NCBI GenBank assembly: GCA_030622545.1
Contig: JAUXGA010000015.1
Span: forward strand, 1 to 59,896
Direction of reading: 5' to 3'
DNA from: a bacterium
GTDB taxonomy: Bacteria; Electryoneota; RPQS01; DYHQ01
DNA length: 59,896 nucleotides
Position numbers and translations under genes: made by a program. The notes below the pieces were generated by a model that had not been told where the DNA came from, ran no database searches, and saw only the letters and a program-made list of their open reading frames with translations. Positions 44,703-54,861 of this stretch are shown piece by piece (within the stretch, counting starts at the first letter, position 1; every line of letters begins with the position of its first letter).

Positions 44703-47700
44703 TTACTGAATGAACAACATTTTACGCGCTTTCGAGAAGCCGCGCTCGCCGCGCATCTGATAGAAATAGATGCCACTGGCAACACGACCTCCTGATTCAT
44801 TCCGACCGTCCCAAATGACGCGATAAAGCGCAGGATTGTGCGCCTGGCCATCCACTAATGTACGAACTCTTCGACCTAAAATATCATAGATAATCAGATA
44901 AACACGCGAATGCGTCGGGACAATGTACTCGATTAAGGTCGATCCGTTGAATGGATTGGGGCGGTTTTGGAGGAGTTGATAATCCGATGGAGAGGCCATC
45001 GGAGTACCTGAAATTGTATATTCATAAAATTCACGATCTTGGTTAATCCCTACCGATTCCAAACGATAGTAATAGGTTTTCCCACCTTCAACACCGTCAT
45101 CGAGCCATGTGTACTGAAACGTATCTGGATGATTTCCAATTCCGTAGACCGTCAAATCTTCACGCTCTCCCGGAAGGAAGATAAAACCGGTATCAGGAGT
45201 TTCGCTTCTCCAGATGTTGAACCCCCAATTATCCTGTTCGGAAGCAACCCGCCAAACAAGAAGCAGGGCATCAAAAACAGAATCCGCGCGCGCTTGAAAG
45301 GTCAACACTTTTACGTCAATAGAACTGTCTTCCTGTCCTAATGGCCAGTGGGATGCCGTCACCGGATCTCCAGCGCAGTTAATCGATGATGCTTCGGTAA
45401 TATTGGCTTGGAAGGAATGCTCCTGATCCGCTTGCGTATCAAAACTCCCCGTGAAAAAGTAGGTTCTTCCTTCTACAGGTACGATGGCCGATAAACCGGA
45501 AAAATCAATCTGCGGCGGCGTCCAACTCTGCAAACTCATCAGCAAAAGATCTCGGGTCGGATCAAACAGAGAATCCAGACTCTCCCACAATTGAATCGAT
45601 CCCGACACAAAATCTTCATCTGTCGCTGTACCGGTAACATCAAATAACACTCCCTGTAAAAGAGCCGCTCCGCCTTCGGCAACGAGAGTCAGCCGGAAGA
45701 AAGGAATGTTTTCCTCGCCCGGTGTTACCAGAACGCCGCCCGAAACGACTTCGCCCTGAGCCGCAATCGTCGCCCCGGTGAGAAAGGTTAAATGACTAAT
45801 CACTCTCGTACTGGCAGGATTCGCCAGCGTGTCTTGATATTCAATAGAGAGCTCATAGATGCTGTTCGGAAGCAGCGTCTGACCTGCATTCATAGAATCA
45901 AAATCCTCACTTCCCCACAAATCCAGAGGATGCAGGTAAACATCATTCCATATTATAGGATCGTATATCGGATATAATATATGAGGTGAATTGTGGTCCG
46001 GTGTCACCCCTCCTGTCTGCGTAAAAATCATCCGATGAACATCATTGAGCATCTTCTCTCGCAGCATATAAGAAATCAGCAAATCCTCACTGCTGAAAAC
46101 AGTCCCGCTAGAGGGTTGCCGAATAATTGGCAGCATCGTAATATTATCATAGATGACGGAATCTGCGATATTGCTCGCCGCGGAATCGTGCCCCGCCGCA
46201 TCGCTGTAACTGAATATAACTCTATAAGAATTCAAATAAAGAAGACGGTTATAGCTTATGTTCCCATCTGTGTAGGAAATATCTGTTACGAAATTCGAGT
46301 TCAGAAGATCCTCTCCATTTAGATCAATTGTATACGTTCCTAACAAATTCAATGTGCCAAAGACAAGCGTTCGCCCCTTCCATGTTCCATGAATGTCTTC
46401 ATGAATATCGACCTTCACGGAGTTTTCAAGCGGTAATTCCGGTATTGTGAAACTAATCGTGAACTCGGCGTTCTCCGCGGTGTTGCTTACCGGCAGATGA
46501 AGAATGGGAGGCGCCGTGGCGAGGTCATGGCCGAAAATAAAGCCCGGATGGATAACTTCTACATACGGATTTCCCAGCGTGTCCTGATACCGAAGACTCA
46601 CATCGTAAACCGTCGCCGTATAATCTGTTCGTATCAGGGAATCTTCCTCACCATGCGGATTATCGTCAATATAAGGATTGTTTGTCCCGATATTCAGTCC
46701 GTTGAGCCAGAAAAACGTCTCGCCGCTATCCTGTCCTCCTTCCCAAAGCCTCAGTTGATGCAGTGAATCTGTCTCTCCTGCCGTACGCCAGAATTTCAAT
46801 GTGACGATAGAAGCAGGTTCCGTAAGAACGTATCGAACCGGCAAACTGTCGCCTTGACTGGATGACCCGGAAGCCGGATCAACAAAATCCAGTGCTTCCG
46901 TCATGAGGTCTGCGTACAGACCTAACACCGAATCCGAACTTGGCGCATTGCCGATGAAATCCTGGTAACGAAATTCCAGATTGTAGAGAGCATTCTGCAC
47001 CAGCGCGTCCCCCCCCATGACGGTATCAACGCCTATCGATTCGGAAAGCCGAGTACAGAGGAGTGAGATGGATTTGTCCTGCCCGGCCAGTGTATCACTT
47101 AGATAAATGATATGCGGTGAAGATATGTCTGGTTCTCCCCCTACCCAGTGGAACGTCAGTGTCGATGAATCCCGCAGAGCCGGCTCGGGCTGAGTATAGC
47201 TTACCTGAGTTTGATACCCGATATGCGCACCGGAATCGGGTTCTAAAAGAGCCGGGGATTCGGTCACCGTGTCGAATTCAATTCGAAGAAATGTCTCATG
47301 GTTGGCGTCAACGGGATTCTGGCACGCTTCCAGAGTCCCCGCAACCGCATGACTGGTTTTCGGCAGACCGTAAACCTCCTGCTCAGTACCGGCCAATCTC
47401 CCGATAATTCCGAATTGGAGCTGCATCGAGAGCGCACTCGTGTCTATATTAATCGGAAGCGTAAAAGCGAACCAGAAACGGGGAGGAGTATAATGGGAAT
47501 CATCGTACTGGATTCCCTCCGGCGCAATGTAAATTAAATGCTCATCCACTGGAATGCCGCCCGGCCGAATCGTATCATAGAAACTCACTTGCACCGAGTC
47601 ATCACGAAATCCTTGAACGTGCACACCGACAAATTCCGTATCCGCACCCATTTCGACGCTGCCGATGACATGAACCAACCTCCCGTTCACGACGATCGTG

Positions 47701-47810
47701 TCTAAAATCGCACGCGCCCCGGAAAGGCCAATACCCTGTAAATCCGGCCCCTGTGCCCATAATGGCATCACGGCCGCAAATAACACCGCTATGAAAAGAA
47801 TTTTTCGCAT
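44703..47810 (-). CDS. Large exported beta-rich protein with T9SS sorting tail
   Basis: The 1035-residue protein starts at ATG 47810, followed by a signal peptide (MRKILFIAVLFAAVMPLWAQ). At least four repeats of about 120 residues carry a core such as YNLEFRYQD, YELSIEYQDTLANPAS and VSLRYQDTLGNPY, each preceded by a HxIY segment. These look like Ig/cadherin-type beta domains of one repeating kind. A fibronectin III-like stretch precedes the C-terminal RPNPFNGSTLIEY motif and the end KARKMLFIQ. It is predicted to be a T9SS-exported surface protein. No enzyme motif is seen. The internal repeat is the main feature. Confidence 0.85.
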   Translation of the reverse strand: MRKILFIAVLFAAVMPLWAQGPDLQGIGLSGARAILDTIVVNGRLVHVIGSVEMGADTEFVGVHVQGFRDDSVQVSFYDTIRPGGIPVDEHLIYIAPEGIQYDDSHYTPPRFWFAFTLPINIDTSALSMQLQFGIIGRLAGTEQEVYGLPKTSHAVAGTLEACQNPVDANHETFLRIEFDTVTESPALLEPDSGAHIGYQTQVSYTQPEPALRDSSTLTFHWVGGEPDISSPHIIYLSDTLAGQDKSISLLCTRLSESIGVDTVMGGDALVQNALYNLEFRYQDFIGNAPSSDSVLGLYADLMTEALDFVDPASGSSSQGDSLPVRYVLTEPASIVTLKFWRTAGETDSLHQLRLWEGGQDSGETFFWLNGLNIGTNNPYIDDNPHGEEDSLIRTDYTATVYDVSLRYQDTLGNPYVEVIHPGFIFGHDLATAPPILHLPVSNTAENAEFTISFTIPELPLENSVKVDIHEDIHGTWKGRTLVFGTLNLLGTYTIDLNGEDLLNSNFVTDISYTDGNISYNRLLYLNSYRVIFSYSDAAGHDSAASNIADSVIYDNITMLPIIRQPSSGTVFSSEDLLISYMLREKMLNDVHRMIFTQTGGVTPDHNSPHILYPIYDPIIWNDVYLHPLDLWGSEDFDSMNAGQTLLPNSIYELSIEYQDTLANPASTRVISHLTFLTGATIAAQGEVVSGGVLVTPGEENIPFFRLTLVAEGGAALLQGVLFDVTGTATDEDFVSGSIQLWESLDSLFDPTRDLLLMSLQSWTPPQIDFSGLSAIVPVEGRTYFFTGSFDTQADQEHSFQANITEASSINCAGDPVTASHWPLGQEDSSIDVKVLTFQARADSVFDALLLVWRVASEQDNWGFNIWRSETPDTGFIFLPGEREDLTVYGIGNHPDTFQYTWLDDGVEGGKTYYYRLESVGINQDREFYEYTISGTPMASPSDYQLLQNRPNPFNGSTLIEYIVPTHSRVYLIIYDILGRRVRTLVDGQAHNPALYRVIWDGRNESGGRVASGIYFYQMRGERGFSKARKMLFIQ

Positions 47811-48064
47811 GATTTTCGGTCGGTTATTCGAAATTCGCTCGAATAGTAAAATACTTCCTAAATTCAAAAAAGTCAAGGTAAAAAACTATACTCAAGCCTT
47901 CATTTCGAACCGGGAATTGGGTTCCTACTATTAAAGAGTCTCAAAGCGCTTGTTGTTCCCATAATATAGAGCAAGTCGCGTGCCCGCGTGAGCATCAGAC
48001 CATTGCATCCGAGGCATTCTATGGGAATTCATGGGAATATCAGATTTAGCGCTTATCGAAACAG
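47811..48064. other. Gap between T9SS-cargo genes
   Basis: About 250 bases without a gene. The left half is AT-rich and must contain the promoter for the gene ending at 44703. I see no hairpin terminator after the subtilase. Confidence 0.4.
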
Positions 48065-50881
48065 CTATTTCAGAATCATCAGACGCCCGCTATGCGAACG
48101 CGTCGCAGTTTTTACGCGATAAAAAAGAGGTCCGGACGCATGCGATTGCGGAGGCCACAAAACATGCCGACCACTTGCCGAGCCTTCAAGTAAGACAGAT
48201 GACCCAAGCTGCTGCCCAAGGAGATTATAAAAACGAACTTCGGCGCTTTCATCCGAAGGAAGCATCAATTGCAGCGGCATCCCCATTGCTACTGGATTCG
48301 GAAAAAGCGTCAGCGGTGTTTTCGCTTGCTCGCGCGATTCTACGGGCGGAGTCTGGAATGTGACAGGCTGATACCGTGCGCGGGCTTCGTCCGCATAACG
48401 CCGGAGGGATTCCAAATCCTCTCCCACTAACAAAGCCATTGCCACGCGAACGGTATCCCCCACTTCGAGCGTCAGTGGGCCTACACCGACAATCTCGCTG
48501 ACGTCGGCAACCAAATCACTTTGTGCCGGGACAATTCCTCCGCGCAAAATTGCCCATTTGCGCGCATCATTCCATGGTAAAGCGTCGATATCAATTCGAT
48601 TATTCAGAAGCCGAAATGCTGAGAAGGGATGTGTCACCGAAGCGACTCCTCCCCATGAAAAACCCGGCAACGTGCTCCAAACATACGCCAAATCGCCTTC
48701 AGAATCGTAGTCGCCGGAATTATCGGAAAAATTCGGTATATCCCAGTCCATGAAAAGCCCGACATACAAATCCTCTAAATCGTTCAAGCTTTCATTGGAT
48801 AGTGAGAATTCCAGAATGAAAAGACTATCCGCTGGAGAATTCCGAAACGCCAGCACTCTCGTATCAACATTCACGAAGAGCGGCGTGTTCGAGCCGGCAT
48901 CATGAAAACTCGCATGAGCTTCCAAATCAGCTCGCGGACTGGGCCCAACCCAAACGATGCTGTCTTCAAGCGCGACAAAATCAAAACGATTTCCGTCCGC
49001 ATTCCCGAAACAGTTATCCGAAACATCGCCGTGCGCCGCCACGAGAAGCGAGCCGTGCCATAGAAGATTCGACGGTCTGCCAAGCTCCCGGAATCCGACG
49101 CCAACGGTTTGCTGTTGAACATAGTCGTAGAATCCGAAGCATCCGTGCTCACTGACTCCCAATTCCAGCGCGCCGTTTCCGAGCGTACTCGCCATCGAAT
49201 CCATTTGCAACCGATACACTGTGCGCGCTAAGAGGCGCCCCGCACCGTCAAGCCATTCGAGCGCCACCGGAATCACAAGACCGTTCTGCGCGTCGGGCAG
49301 GATTTCGATTTCAAAAAGCGGCGTTTTATTTTCATAAGGTCCGCCCGGCGGCAAGTCTCCATAGCCGGACGAGCTTTGCAAAACGTGCGCGTGAGAAGTG
49401 GCTACCTCCATAAGACCAATCACCCCCTGCGCGGACGAAAGCTCATTCCAAACGGAGACGGTTAACGTCGCGTGTTCACCGGGTTCGACATGTCCGTTGG
49501 GAAGAGCCACTTGCTCCTCCCAGTCAATACTCTCGAGGCGAATTCCGGGAATCTCGTCAGCTAAGGCGCGATACACATTCAATCGTCCCAGTCCCAATAA
49601 TCCCCACCAGTCGGGATTTCGAGCGTCAATCGGATCCGCGGAAGCCATGAGCCGCGATGCAATTTGATTGCCTGTGAAATCAGGATACTTGCTCCATACC
49701 AGAGCTATCGCACCTGCCACGAGCGGACAAGCCATCGACGTTCCACTTGCATGACCGTAGCTGTTTTGAGGCAGCGTCGAAAAAATATCCATACCGGGAG
49801 CGGAAATATCCACCCATGCTCCATAGCTTGTAAAGAAAGCGGGATAGTCGCCGATATCCGTCGCGGCGACACTAATGACTCCTTCCAGAGCCGCCGGATA
49901 GTTCCATCTGTTCAAGGGTTCATTTCCCGCCGCCGCCACAACGACACATCCCTGCGCTCGGGCGTATTGGATAATGTCATTCTCATAGTTGGAAAATTCA
50001 GTACCGCTCCATGAACAGTTGACGACGTTCGCCCCTGTGCAAGCCGCGTACCAGATAGCTTCGTAGCCATAAGTCACTTCTATACCGGCCCCACAACGCA
50101 CATTCATCACGCGGCAGTCTCCAGCGATGCCGCTGATACCGAGTCCGTTGTTGCGCGCCGCCGCGGCGATTCCTGCGACATGCGTTCCGTGCGCATCTCC
50201 ATTTTCGGGCGACGGGTCTCCATCCAAATCCACCCAGTCATACCCGTAAATATCATCAATAATACTGTTGCCGTCATCATCAACACCAGCGATTCCATGC
50301 AGTTCCTGCAAATTCACCCAGCGCTGAGGATTTAAGTCATCATGGGTGAAATCCACTCCCAAGTCAGCGATGGCGATAACGATGTTCGTATCTCCCGATG
50401 CGAAATCCCAGCCCGCTTCCGCTTGAATGCGTTCCAGTCCCCATTGCAGCGGATAGAATGGATCATTCGGCGGCCCGTCCAGATGTTCTCCGTGGTTTTT
50501 CTTTATACGTTCAGGCAACCGACATGTATGGCGAATCCGTCTCGGTTCCGCCCATTCGACATCCGAGCTCTGTTGAAATAGCTGCAATGCTTCCTGCGCG
50601 CTTTGTTCATCCGTGAAACGAAAGCGCAGAATCTTTCCGAGTTCCCGCGAATTACAATCCCACACTTGCACAGGCAACGCGCTTCCTGCTTCGAGACACG
50701 TCTCCTGCAGCTCGGACGAAAGCAAACTTGCCGCGTCAAGACGCGACGGCAACACATGGAATTTCACAAGCACCTCACGCCGCGCTTGCGAAACGATTTG
50801 AGATTCTGTCAGCGGCGCTGCAAGAATTCCCTGCGCGTATATCAAAAGCACAATGAGAATAGAAAAATATGTCGATTTCAT
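48065..50881 (-). CDS. Subtilisin-family (S8) serine peptidase with T9SS-like tail
   Basis: The 938-residue protein has a signal peptide (to about residue 21) and a propeptide-like region to about 130. The S8 catalytic domain follows: Asp 173 (IADLGVD, with L where most have T or S), His 231 (GDAHGTHVAG), Asn 320 (AAAGNE) and Ser 382 (SGTSMACP). After about residue 450 come CARDB-like and further beta domains. The last 80 residues, LTLFPNPVAMGMPLQLML and on to SGRLMILK, match a T9SS tail with a weakened NPFNP turn. It is likely a secreted protease. Whether the D-L-G variant alters activity is not known. Confidence 0.9.
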   Translation of the reverse strand: MKSTYFSILIVLLIYAQGILAAPLTESQIVSQARREVLVKFHVLPSRLDAASLLSSELQETCLEAGSALPVQVWDCNSRELGKILRFRFTDEQSAQEALQLFQQSSDVEWAEPRRIRHTCRLPERIKKNHGEHLDGPPNDPFYPLQWGLERIQAEAGWDFASGDTNIVIAIADLGVDFTHDDLNPQRWVNLQELHGIAGVDDDGNSIIDDIYGYDWVDLDGDPSPENGDAHGTHVAGIAAAARNNGLGISGIAGDCRVMNVRCGAGIEVTYGYEAIWYAACTGANVVNCSWSGTEFSNYENDIIQYARAQGCVVVAAAGNEPLNRWNYPAALEGVISVAATDIGDYPAFFTSYGAWVDISAPGMDIFSTLPQNSYGHASGTSMACPLVAGAIALVWSKYPDFTGNQIASRLMASADPIDARNPDWWGLLGLGRLNVYRALADEIPGIRLESIDWEEQVALPNGHVEPGEHATLTVSVWNELSSAQGVIGLMEVATSHAHVLQSSSGYGDLPPGGPYENKTPLFEIEILPDAQNGLVIPVALEWLDGAGRLLARTVYRLQMDSMASTLGNGALELGVSEHGCFGFYDYVQQQTVGVGFRELGRPSNLLWHGSLLVAAHGDVSDNCFGNADGNRFDFVALEDSIVWVGPSPRADLEAHASFHDAGSNTPLFVNVDTRVLAFRNSPADSLFILEFSLSNESLNDLEDLYVGLFMDWDIPNFSDNSGDYDSEGDLAYVWSTLPGFSWGGVASVTHPFSAFRLLNNRIDIDALPWNDARKWAILRGGIVPAQSDLVADVSEIVGVGPLTLEVGDTVRVAMALLVGEDLESLRRYADEARARYQPVTFQTPPVESREQAKTPLTLFPNPVAMGMPLQLMLPSDESAEVRFYNLLGQQLGSSVLLEGSASGRHVLWPPQSHASGPLFYRVKTATRSHSGRLMILK

Positions 50882-50952
50882 TATGTTACCTTTTCGCCGC
50901 GAGCGAATGTGTTACCTATACTGTCTCAATATAAGTTATTGAAAATATGGTC

Positions 50953-51051
50953 TGGTAGTGCCGCACGGCAGTGCGCTTGCACCCATCGCGCGTAACCTTT
51001 CTCATCGCCGAGCCGTGTTCAACAGAAGCGCACTGCCGTGCGGCACTACCA
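50953..51051. repeat. Perfect 26-bp inverted repeat made of two F3 elements
   Basis: Arms 50953-50978 and 51026-51051 are exact inverse copies, with 47 bases between. A third identical copy is at 37811-37836. The inverted pair looks like a small non-autonomous element or a bi-REP, between the subtilase and dagK. Confidence 0.8.
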
Positions 51052-51117
51052 AAATTGTTCGTCGTGGTGCGGATATTCCGGCCGGGTTAGATTCTGTTAG
51101 CAAAATCATGATTCCTC

Positions 51118-52008
51118 CTATGGAACAATCAGCTTCATGGCGAGTGGTTCGACACGTATCGAAATTTCAGCCGGGCCGTCAACCGGATCACCGTCCACAT
51201 GAAACGGTCCCGGAGCGCTGCGCTTGATGGACAACTTTGGCGCGCGGAAAATACTCACCTCGGGCGTTCGAGGAAGGTTGCCGCGCAGGATACGAGGCAC
51301 CAGACTTATGGCTCGCAAGACGGATACCGGCTCAATCACCACCACATCGAGCAAACCATCCGTCGCGGAAGCGTCCGGCGCAATGATAGTTCCGCCTCCA
51401 TATTGACTCAAATTCGCCGCGGTTACCAGCAGCAGTTGACGCGCTTCCTTGGAATAACCGTCATGCGAAAGAGAAATTTCTTCAGGCTGAAACTTGCGAA
51501 GCTCAGCGACTGCCAACCGAAAATAAGATACGATCCCGCGCGCTTTTGAATCCTCGAACGCAAACGCGACGCGAGCATCAAACCCCACGCCGCAGGTCAC
51601 AAGAAAAAGTCGGCCTTCGCACCAGCCGACATCAATTTTTTGTGTCCTGCCTGCTCCAATCACTTTCAGTGATTTCCCCAGACTCAGCGGAATCTTGAAA
51701 TGACGAGCCAGTCCATTACCGGAACCCGTAGGCACGACCGCGAGCCGCGCATTTGTTCCATAGATGCCCGTCGCCACCGCGTTAATCGTTCCGTCACCGC
51801 CGACAGCGACCACCGGGTCGTATCCTTGCTTCGCGGCTTCTTGCGCGGTCTGCAACGTCTCCACCACCGTATGCGTCACCTGAATCGCTTCCAACTGCGG
51901 ATTGCGACGCATGTGCAGCGCAATCATCTGCCGGAACCAGACTTTATTTATCGCCGGTCCTGCATTCGGATTGACGATGAAGAAGGGATTGAGACCGTTT
52001 GGGTTCAT
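51118..52008 (-). CDS. Diacylglycerol/lipid kinase family protein (YegS/DagK-like)
   Basis: A 296-residue soluble lipid kinase of the DAGK catalytic-domain family, with the nucleotide motif GGDGT (70-74), PTGSGNGLAR (about 92-101) and the FHVDGDP motif near the C-terminus. Members phosphorylate diacylglycerol, sphingosine-like lipids or related lipids. The substrate cannot be told. ATG 52008 has no clear ribosome-binding site and starts four bases after the stop of the putative peptidase gene. A near-identical copy of its first 43 codons lies about 3.07 kb upstream at 54862-55077. Confidence 0.9.
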   Translation of the reverse strand: MNPNGLNPFFIVNPNAGPAINKVWFRQMIALHMRRNPQLEAIQVTHTVVETLQTAQEAAKQGYDPVVAVGGDGTINAVATGIYGTNARLAVVPTGSGNGLARHFKIPLSLGKSLKVIGAGRTQKIDVGWCEGRLFLVTCGVGFDARVAFAFEDSKARGIVSYFRLAVAELRKFQPEEISLSHDGYSKEARQLLLVTAANLSQYGGGTIIAPDASATDGLLDVVVIEPVSVLRAISLVPRILRGNLPRTPEVSIFRAPKLSIKRSAPGPFHVDGDPVDGPAEISIRVEPLAMKLIVP

Positions 52009-52012
52009 AGTT

Positions 52013-54826
52013 CTATTTCAAGAGAAGTAATCGACGACTGACCTGATTGTCACCTGCTCTCAAGCGGCAGAAATAGAGACCGGATGGTACTTCAAACCCT
52101 GCGTCGCTCCTGCTGTCCCAAATGACTTCATGCAATCCTGCCGTAAAATGCTCACTGGTCAGGGTGCGAATCTTTTGACCCAGCAGATTGTAAATCACCA
52201 ACTCTGCCGTCGCTGGCCGCGAAAGAGAAAACTGAATATGTGTGTTGGGATTGAAAGGATTGGGATAGTTGCCATATAAAGCAATCTCAATTGGCAACGC
52301 AGCCGTCGCTACAGGTTCCCTCGCCCCCGAAGTCGAATTGCAGATAAAAACAACTTCGCGCGTGGCTCCGGCGGGAAGTTGTTCCTGCCCCTGATACCAA
52401 ACATACAGGAGCGCAAAATCATCCATGACTTTCACATCCAAGCAATTATGCGAAACAATTTCCACATCGTCCGCCCGGAAAGGAAACAGCACCGTCGGAT
52501 GACGATTGCCCCATTTGCCGTTATAGCCCGGAGAGTCCTGCCGGTTCATCGTGATGCGCACCGTTACCGTATCCCGGCCTGCGCCCTGAACCACCTGAAC
52601 CTCTTCATTATACATCGAACCGGGAATCACTCCGGCCGTCACATTCAGGCGCGCATATAGAGCCGGATTGCCGTAAAGCGCACTGCCATTTAAATCAGGG
52701 GGATCCGTTCCGGGTGTCTGATTCTGAATATCGAAGTAGAGGTTTTGATTAGCGAGGAAAAAAGATTCCGGCCAAGTGTAGAGTCCTTGTCGGGCAAAAA
52801 ACGCTTTCGTGCCGCCATGCTGATGGCTGTCGGAACCTTCCGGAATCACATAACCGGTCATCATGCAAGCGCCGCCCGTGTGAATCCATGCCGGGGCCAT
52901 CGAGTTCATACTTTGAATCTTGCCGACATAACAGTTGCCGAGCGCCAGATAGATTTTCGGATTAACCGAGTTGGCGTTGATGTTTGGGCCGCTGCGAGGG
53001 TCTCCATATAATTGCCCATTTGCAGAGCGGAAGAATCCTTCGTTTCCTGATGTAGGATAATGAAGCTGCCACTCATTATGATTGCCATGTCCGCTGGTCA
53101 TGAAGATATCCACGGGAGCATTATCGAACATCTCAATCCCGTCATTGATCATATTTATCAACCACTCTGTGCGATCCGTTGGCCCGTCAGTGTACGCAAC
53201 GGTTCCCGGCGAATCGAGACGCTTCACGCTATAACGATTGTAGGTTCCCTCACTGGAGGCGATTCCTTGAGGAAAGTAACCAGCATCACAACAATTCGTC
53301 CCTCCCAAGACCGTCTTCACCGTAAAACCGGAGCAGGTGGAGAGCCGCATGGCGTCTTCGGCATTGTATCCGGTGACAATCCCCCAAACAGCATCGCAGT
53401 AAGGGTCCGCATCCAACGCTCGAGTGAAGGGCCAGAGGTTGTTCTGCACGAAACCGGCTGAAGCCGTCAACGCTTCACAAACGAAAGCGATATGGGTAGG
53501 TCGAAAAGCTCCCACCGCGGCTTGCACTTCGCTTAGTGATGAGTTCCAGACAAAAAGCTGACCCTGATAACGCGCGATTAGTGTATCGGCTACCGCCGCC
53601 CAATCCGGCTGGTCGTAGGTGGATTGCTTGACAACCACCGCATAGGTAATCGCCCTCGCCTCTTGGTAGAAGATAGTGAAATCGCCATCCGAAACATCGG
53701 TCGCGGTGTTACCGCAAAAATCAAAAACAACGACTCGAATGCGACACTCTCCCGACGGCGTGTCCGGCACGCGCCAGTTGTAGCTCTGTGGATTGCCTGC
53801 CTGATAAATAACCGGAGTCCAGCTTATTCCGCCGTCGGTCGAGTAATAAATGCTGTCCCCCACAACACCCACGCTGTCGTCCGATTCCCAGGTTATCACA
53901 TGCCATGCGCCCATACTCAGCGATTCGCCGCCGTTGAGTGATGTAAGCGTTACCGTAGGCGGCTCGGAATCGTCCGCGATGGTGAACGTGCTATCTGATT
54001 CATCACAGGCGCAATTCTCCCAGTCGTCACAGGCAACGACGCGCATCAGGCACTCGCTGGAAGGGGTATTGGGAATGACCCAAGCGTGGCTTTGCGGATT
54101 TCCACTGTGACAGGCAACGAGTTCCCATGTAGCTCCAGCGTCTGTCGAATAAAAAACGTTGTCGGATTTGATGGTATCGTCATCTTGAGCTGTCCACAGG
54201 ATTTCCAGCGCTTCGCCTGCGGTGTAGCTTTCTCCGCCGTTGGGAACAAGAACGTCCACCGTTGGCTCCGTCGTGTCCGGAACGGTCAGTGTCAGTGATA
54301 CACTATCAAAGTAAACATCGCAGGAGTGGTCAGCGTGTCCGTTAAAATTATGGCCGCCGAAATAAAGGGTTACATTCTGCTCCGCCCAAGTGCGAATGTC
54401 TATTTGATGATACTCCCAAGAGTAGGTATGCCCGCTTCCCCCTCCGCTGCCGGAGTTAAACAGATTAATATGAACTCCCGGCGAGCCTGCATCTTCAATC
54501 CAGACCGAACCACCGTCGTGCCAGTCCGCACCGCTGATTTCCATATAGAAGTTCAGCGATTCGGCCAAAGCCGGTACGAGCAAAGATTGCGAAACGAATT
54601 CCCATTGGTCATTGGGAGAGTATTGACCCGAAGCCTGGCCTGAGTCAATGTGAACATGCGCGCACCAGCTCCCTTGGAATTGAACGACCTCCGCTTGATG
54701 AGGGCCGGTAACTGTCCAACCGCTGAAATCTCCCGTCTCGAAGTCGCCATTGACCACCTGCGCCCAACACATCGGCAATAAACCAATGAGCACAATCAGA
54801 ACACCTATGGGTATCGCTCTCTTCAT
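52013..54826 (-). CDS. T9SS-exported putative clan CD cysteine peptidase (gingipain/caspase fold)
   Basis: The 937-residue protein has a signal peptide, then a carbohydrate-binding-like module (about 23-185, GDFETGDFSGW). Two PNGGE-type repeats follow (about 195-285 and 290-385, with STDAGATWE and STDGGISWT). Residues about 395-740 resemble the C25/caspase fold: a hydrophobic strand before His 580 in FMTSGHGNHNEW and another before Cys 632 in YLALGNCYVG, the clan CD layout. The end carries NYPNPFNPNTHIQF and RRLLLLK, a T9SS tail. RBS AGGAAAG precedes ATG 54826. Activity is inferred from motif layout only. Gingipains are the known T9SS-exported relatives. Confidence 0.75.
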   Translation of the reverse strand: MKRAIPIGVLIVLIGLLPMCWAQVVNGDFETGDFSGWTVTGPHQAEVVQFQGSWCAHVHIDSGQASGQYSPNDQWEFVSQSLLVPALAESLNFYMEISGADWHDGGSVWIEDAGSPGVHINLFNSGSGGGSGHTYSWEYHQIDIRTWAEQNVTLYFGGHNFNGHADHSCDVYFDSVSLTLTVPDTTEPTVDVLVPNGGESYTAGEALEILWTAQDDDTIKSDNVFYSTDAGATWELVACHSGNPQSHAWVIPNTPSSECLMRVVACDDWENCACDESDSTFTIADDSEPPTVTLTSLNGGESLSMGAWHVITWESDDSVGVVGDSIYYSTDGGISWTPVIYQAGNPQSYNWRVPDTPSGECRIRVVVFDFCGNTATDVSDGDFTIFYQEARAITYAVVVKQSTYDQPDWAAVADTLIARYQGQLFVWNSSLSEVQAAVGAFRPTHIAFVCEALTASAGFVQNNLWPFTRALDADPYCDAVWGIVTGYNAEDAMRLSTCSGFTVKTVLGGTNCCDAGYFPQGIASSEGTYNRYSVKRLDSPGTVAYTDGPTDRTEWLINMINDGIEMFDNAPVDIFMTSGHGNHNEWQLHYPTSGNEGFFRSANGQLYGDPRSGPNINANSVNPKIYLALGNCYVGKIQSMNSMAPAWIHTGGACMMTGYVIPEGSDSHQHGGTKAFFARQGLYTWPESFFLANQNLYFDIQNQTPGTDPPDLNGSALYGNPALYARLNVTAGVIPGSMYNEEVQVVQGAGRDTVTVRITMNRQDSPGYNGKWGNRHPTVLFPFRADDVEIVSHNCLDVKVMDDFALLYVWYQGQEQLPAGATREVVFICNSTSGAREPVATAALPIEIALYGNYPNPFNPNTHIQFSLSRPATAELVIYNLLGQKIRTLTSEHFTAGLHEVIWDSRSDAGFEVPSGLYFCRLRAGDNQVSRRLLLLK

Positions 54827-54861
54827 CTTTTCTTTCCTATCAAAGTAATTTCACTATCCCT

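Noticed and set aside
48031-48363. Plus-strand 110-codon frame beside the subtilase
   Set aside because: It mostly lies antisense to the subtilase 3' end, with no family resemblance.
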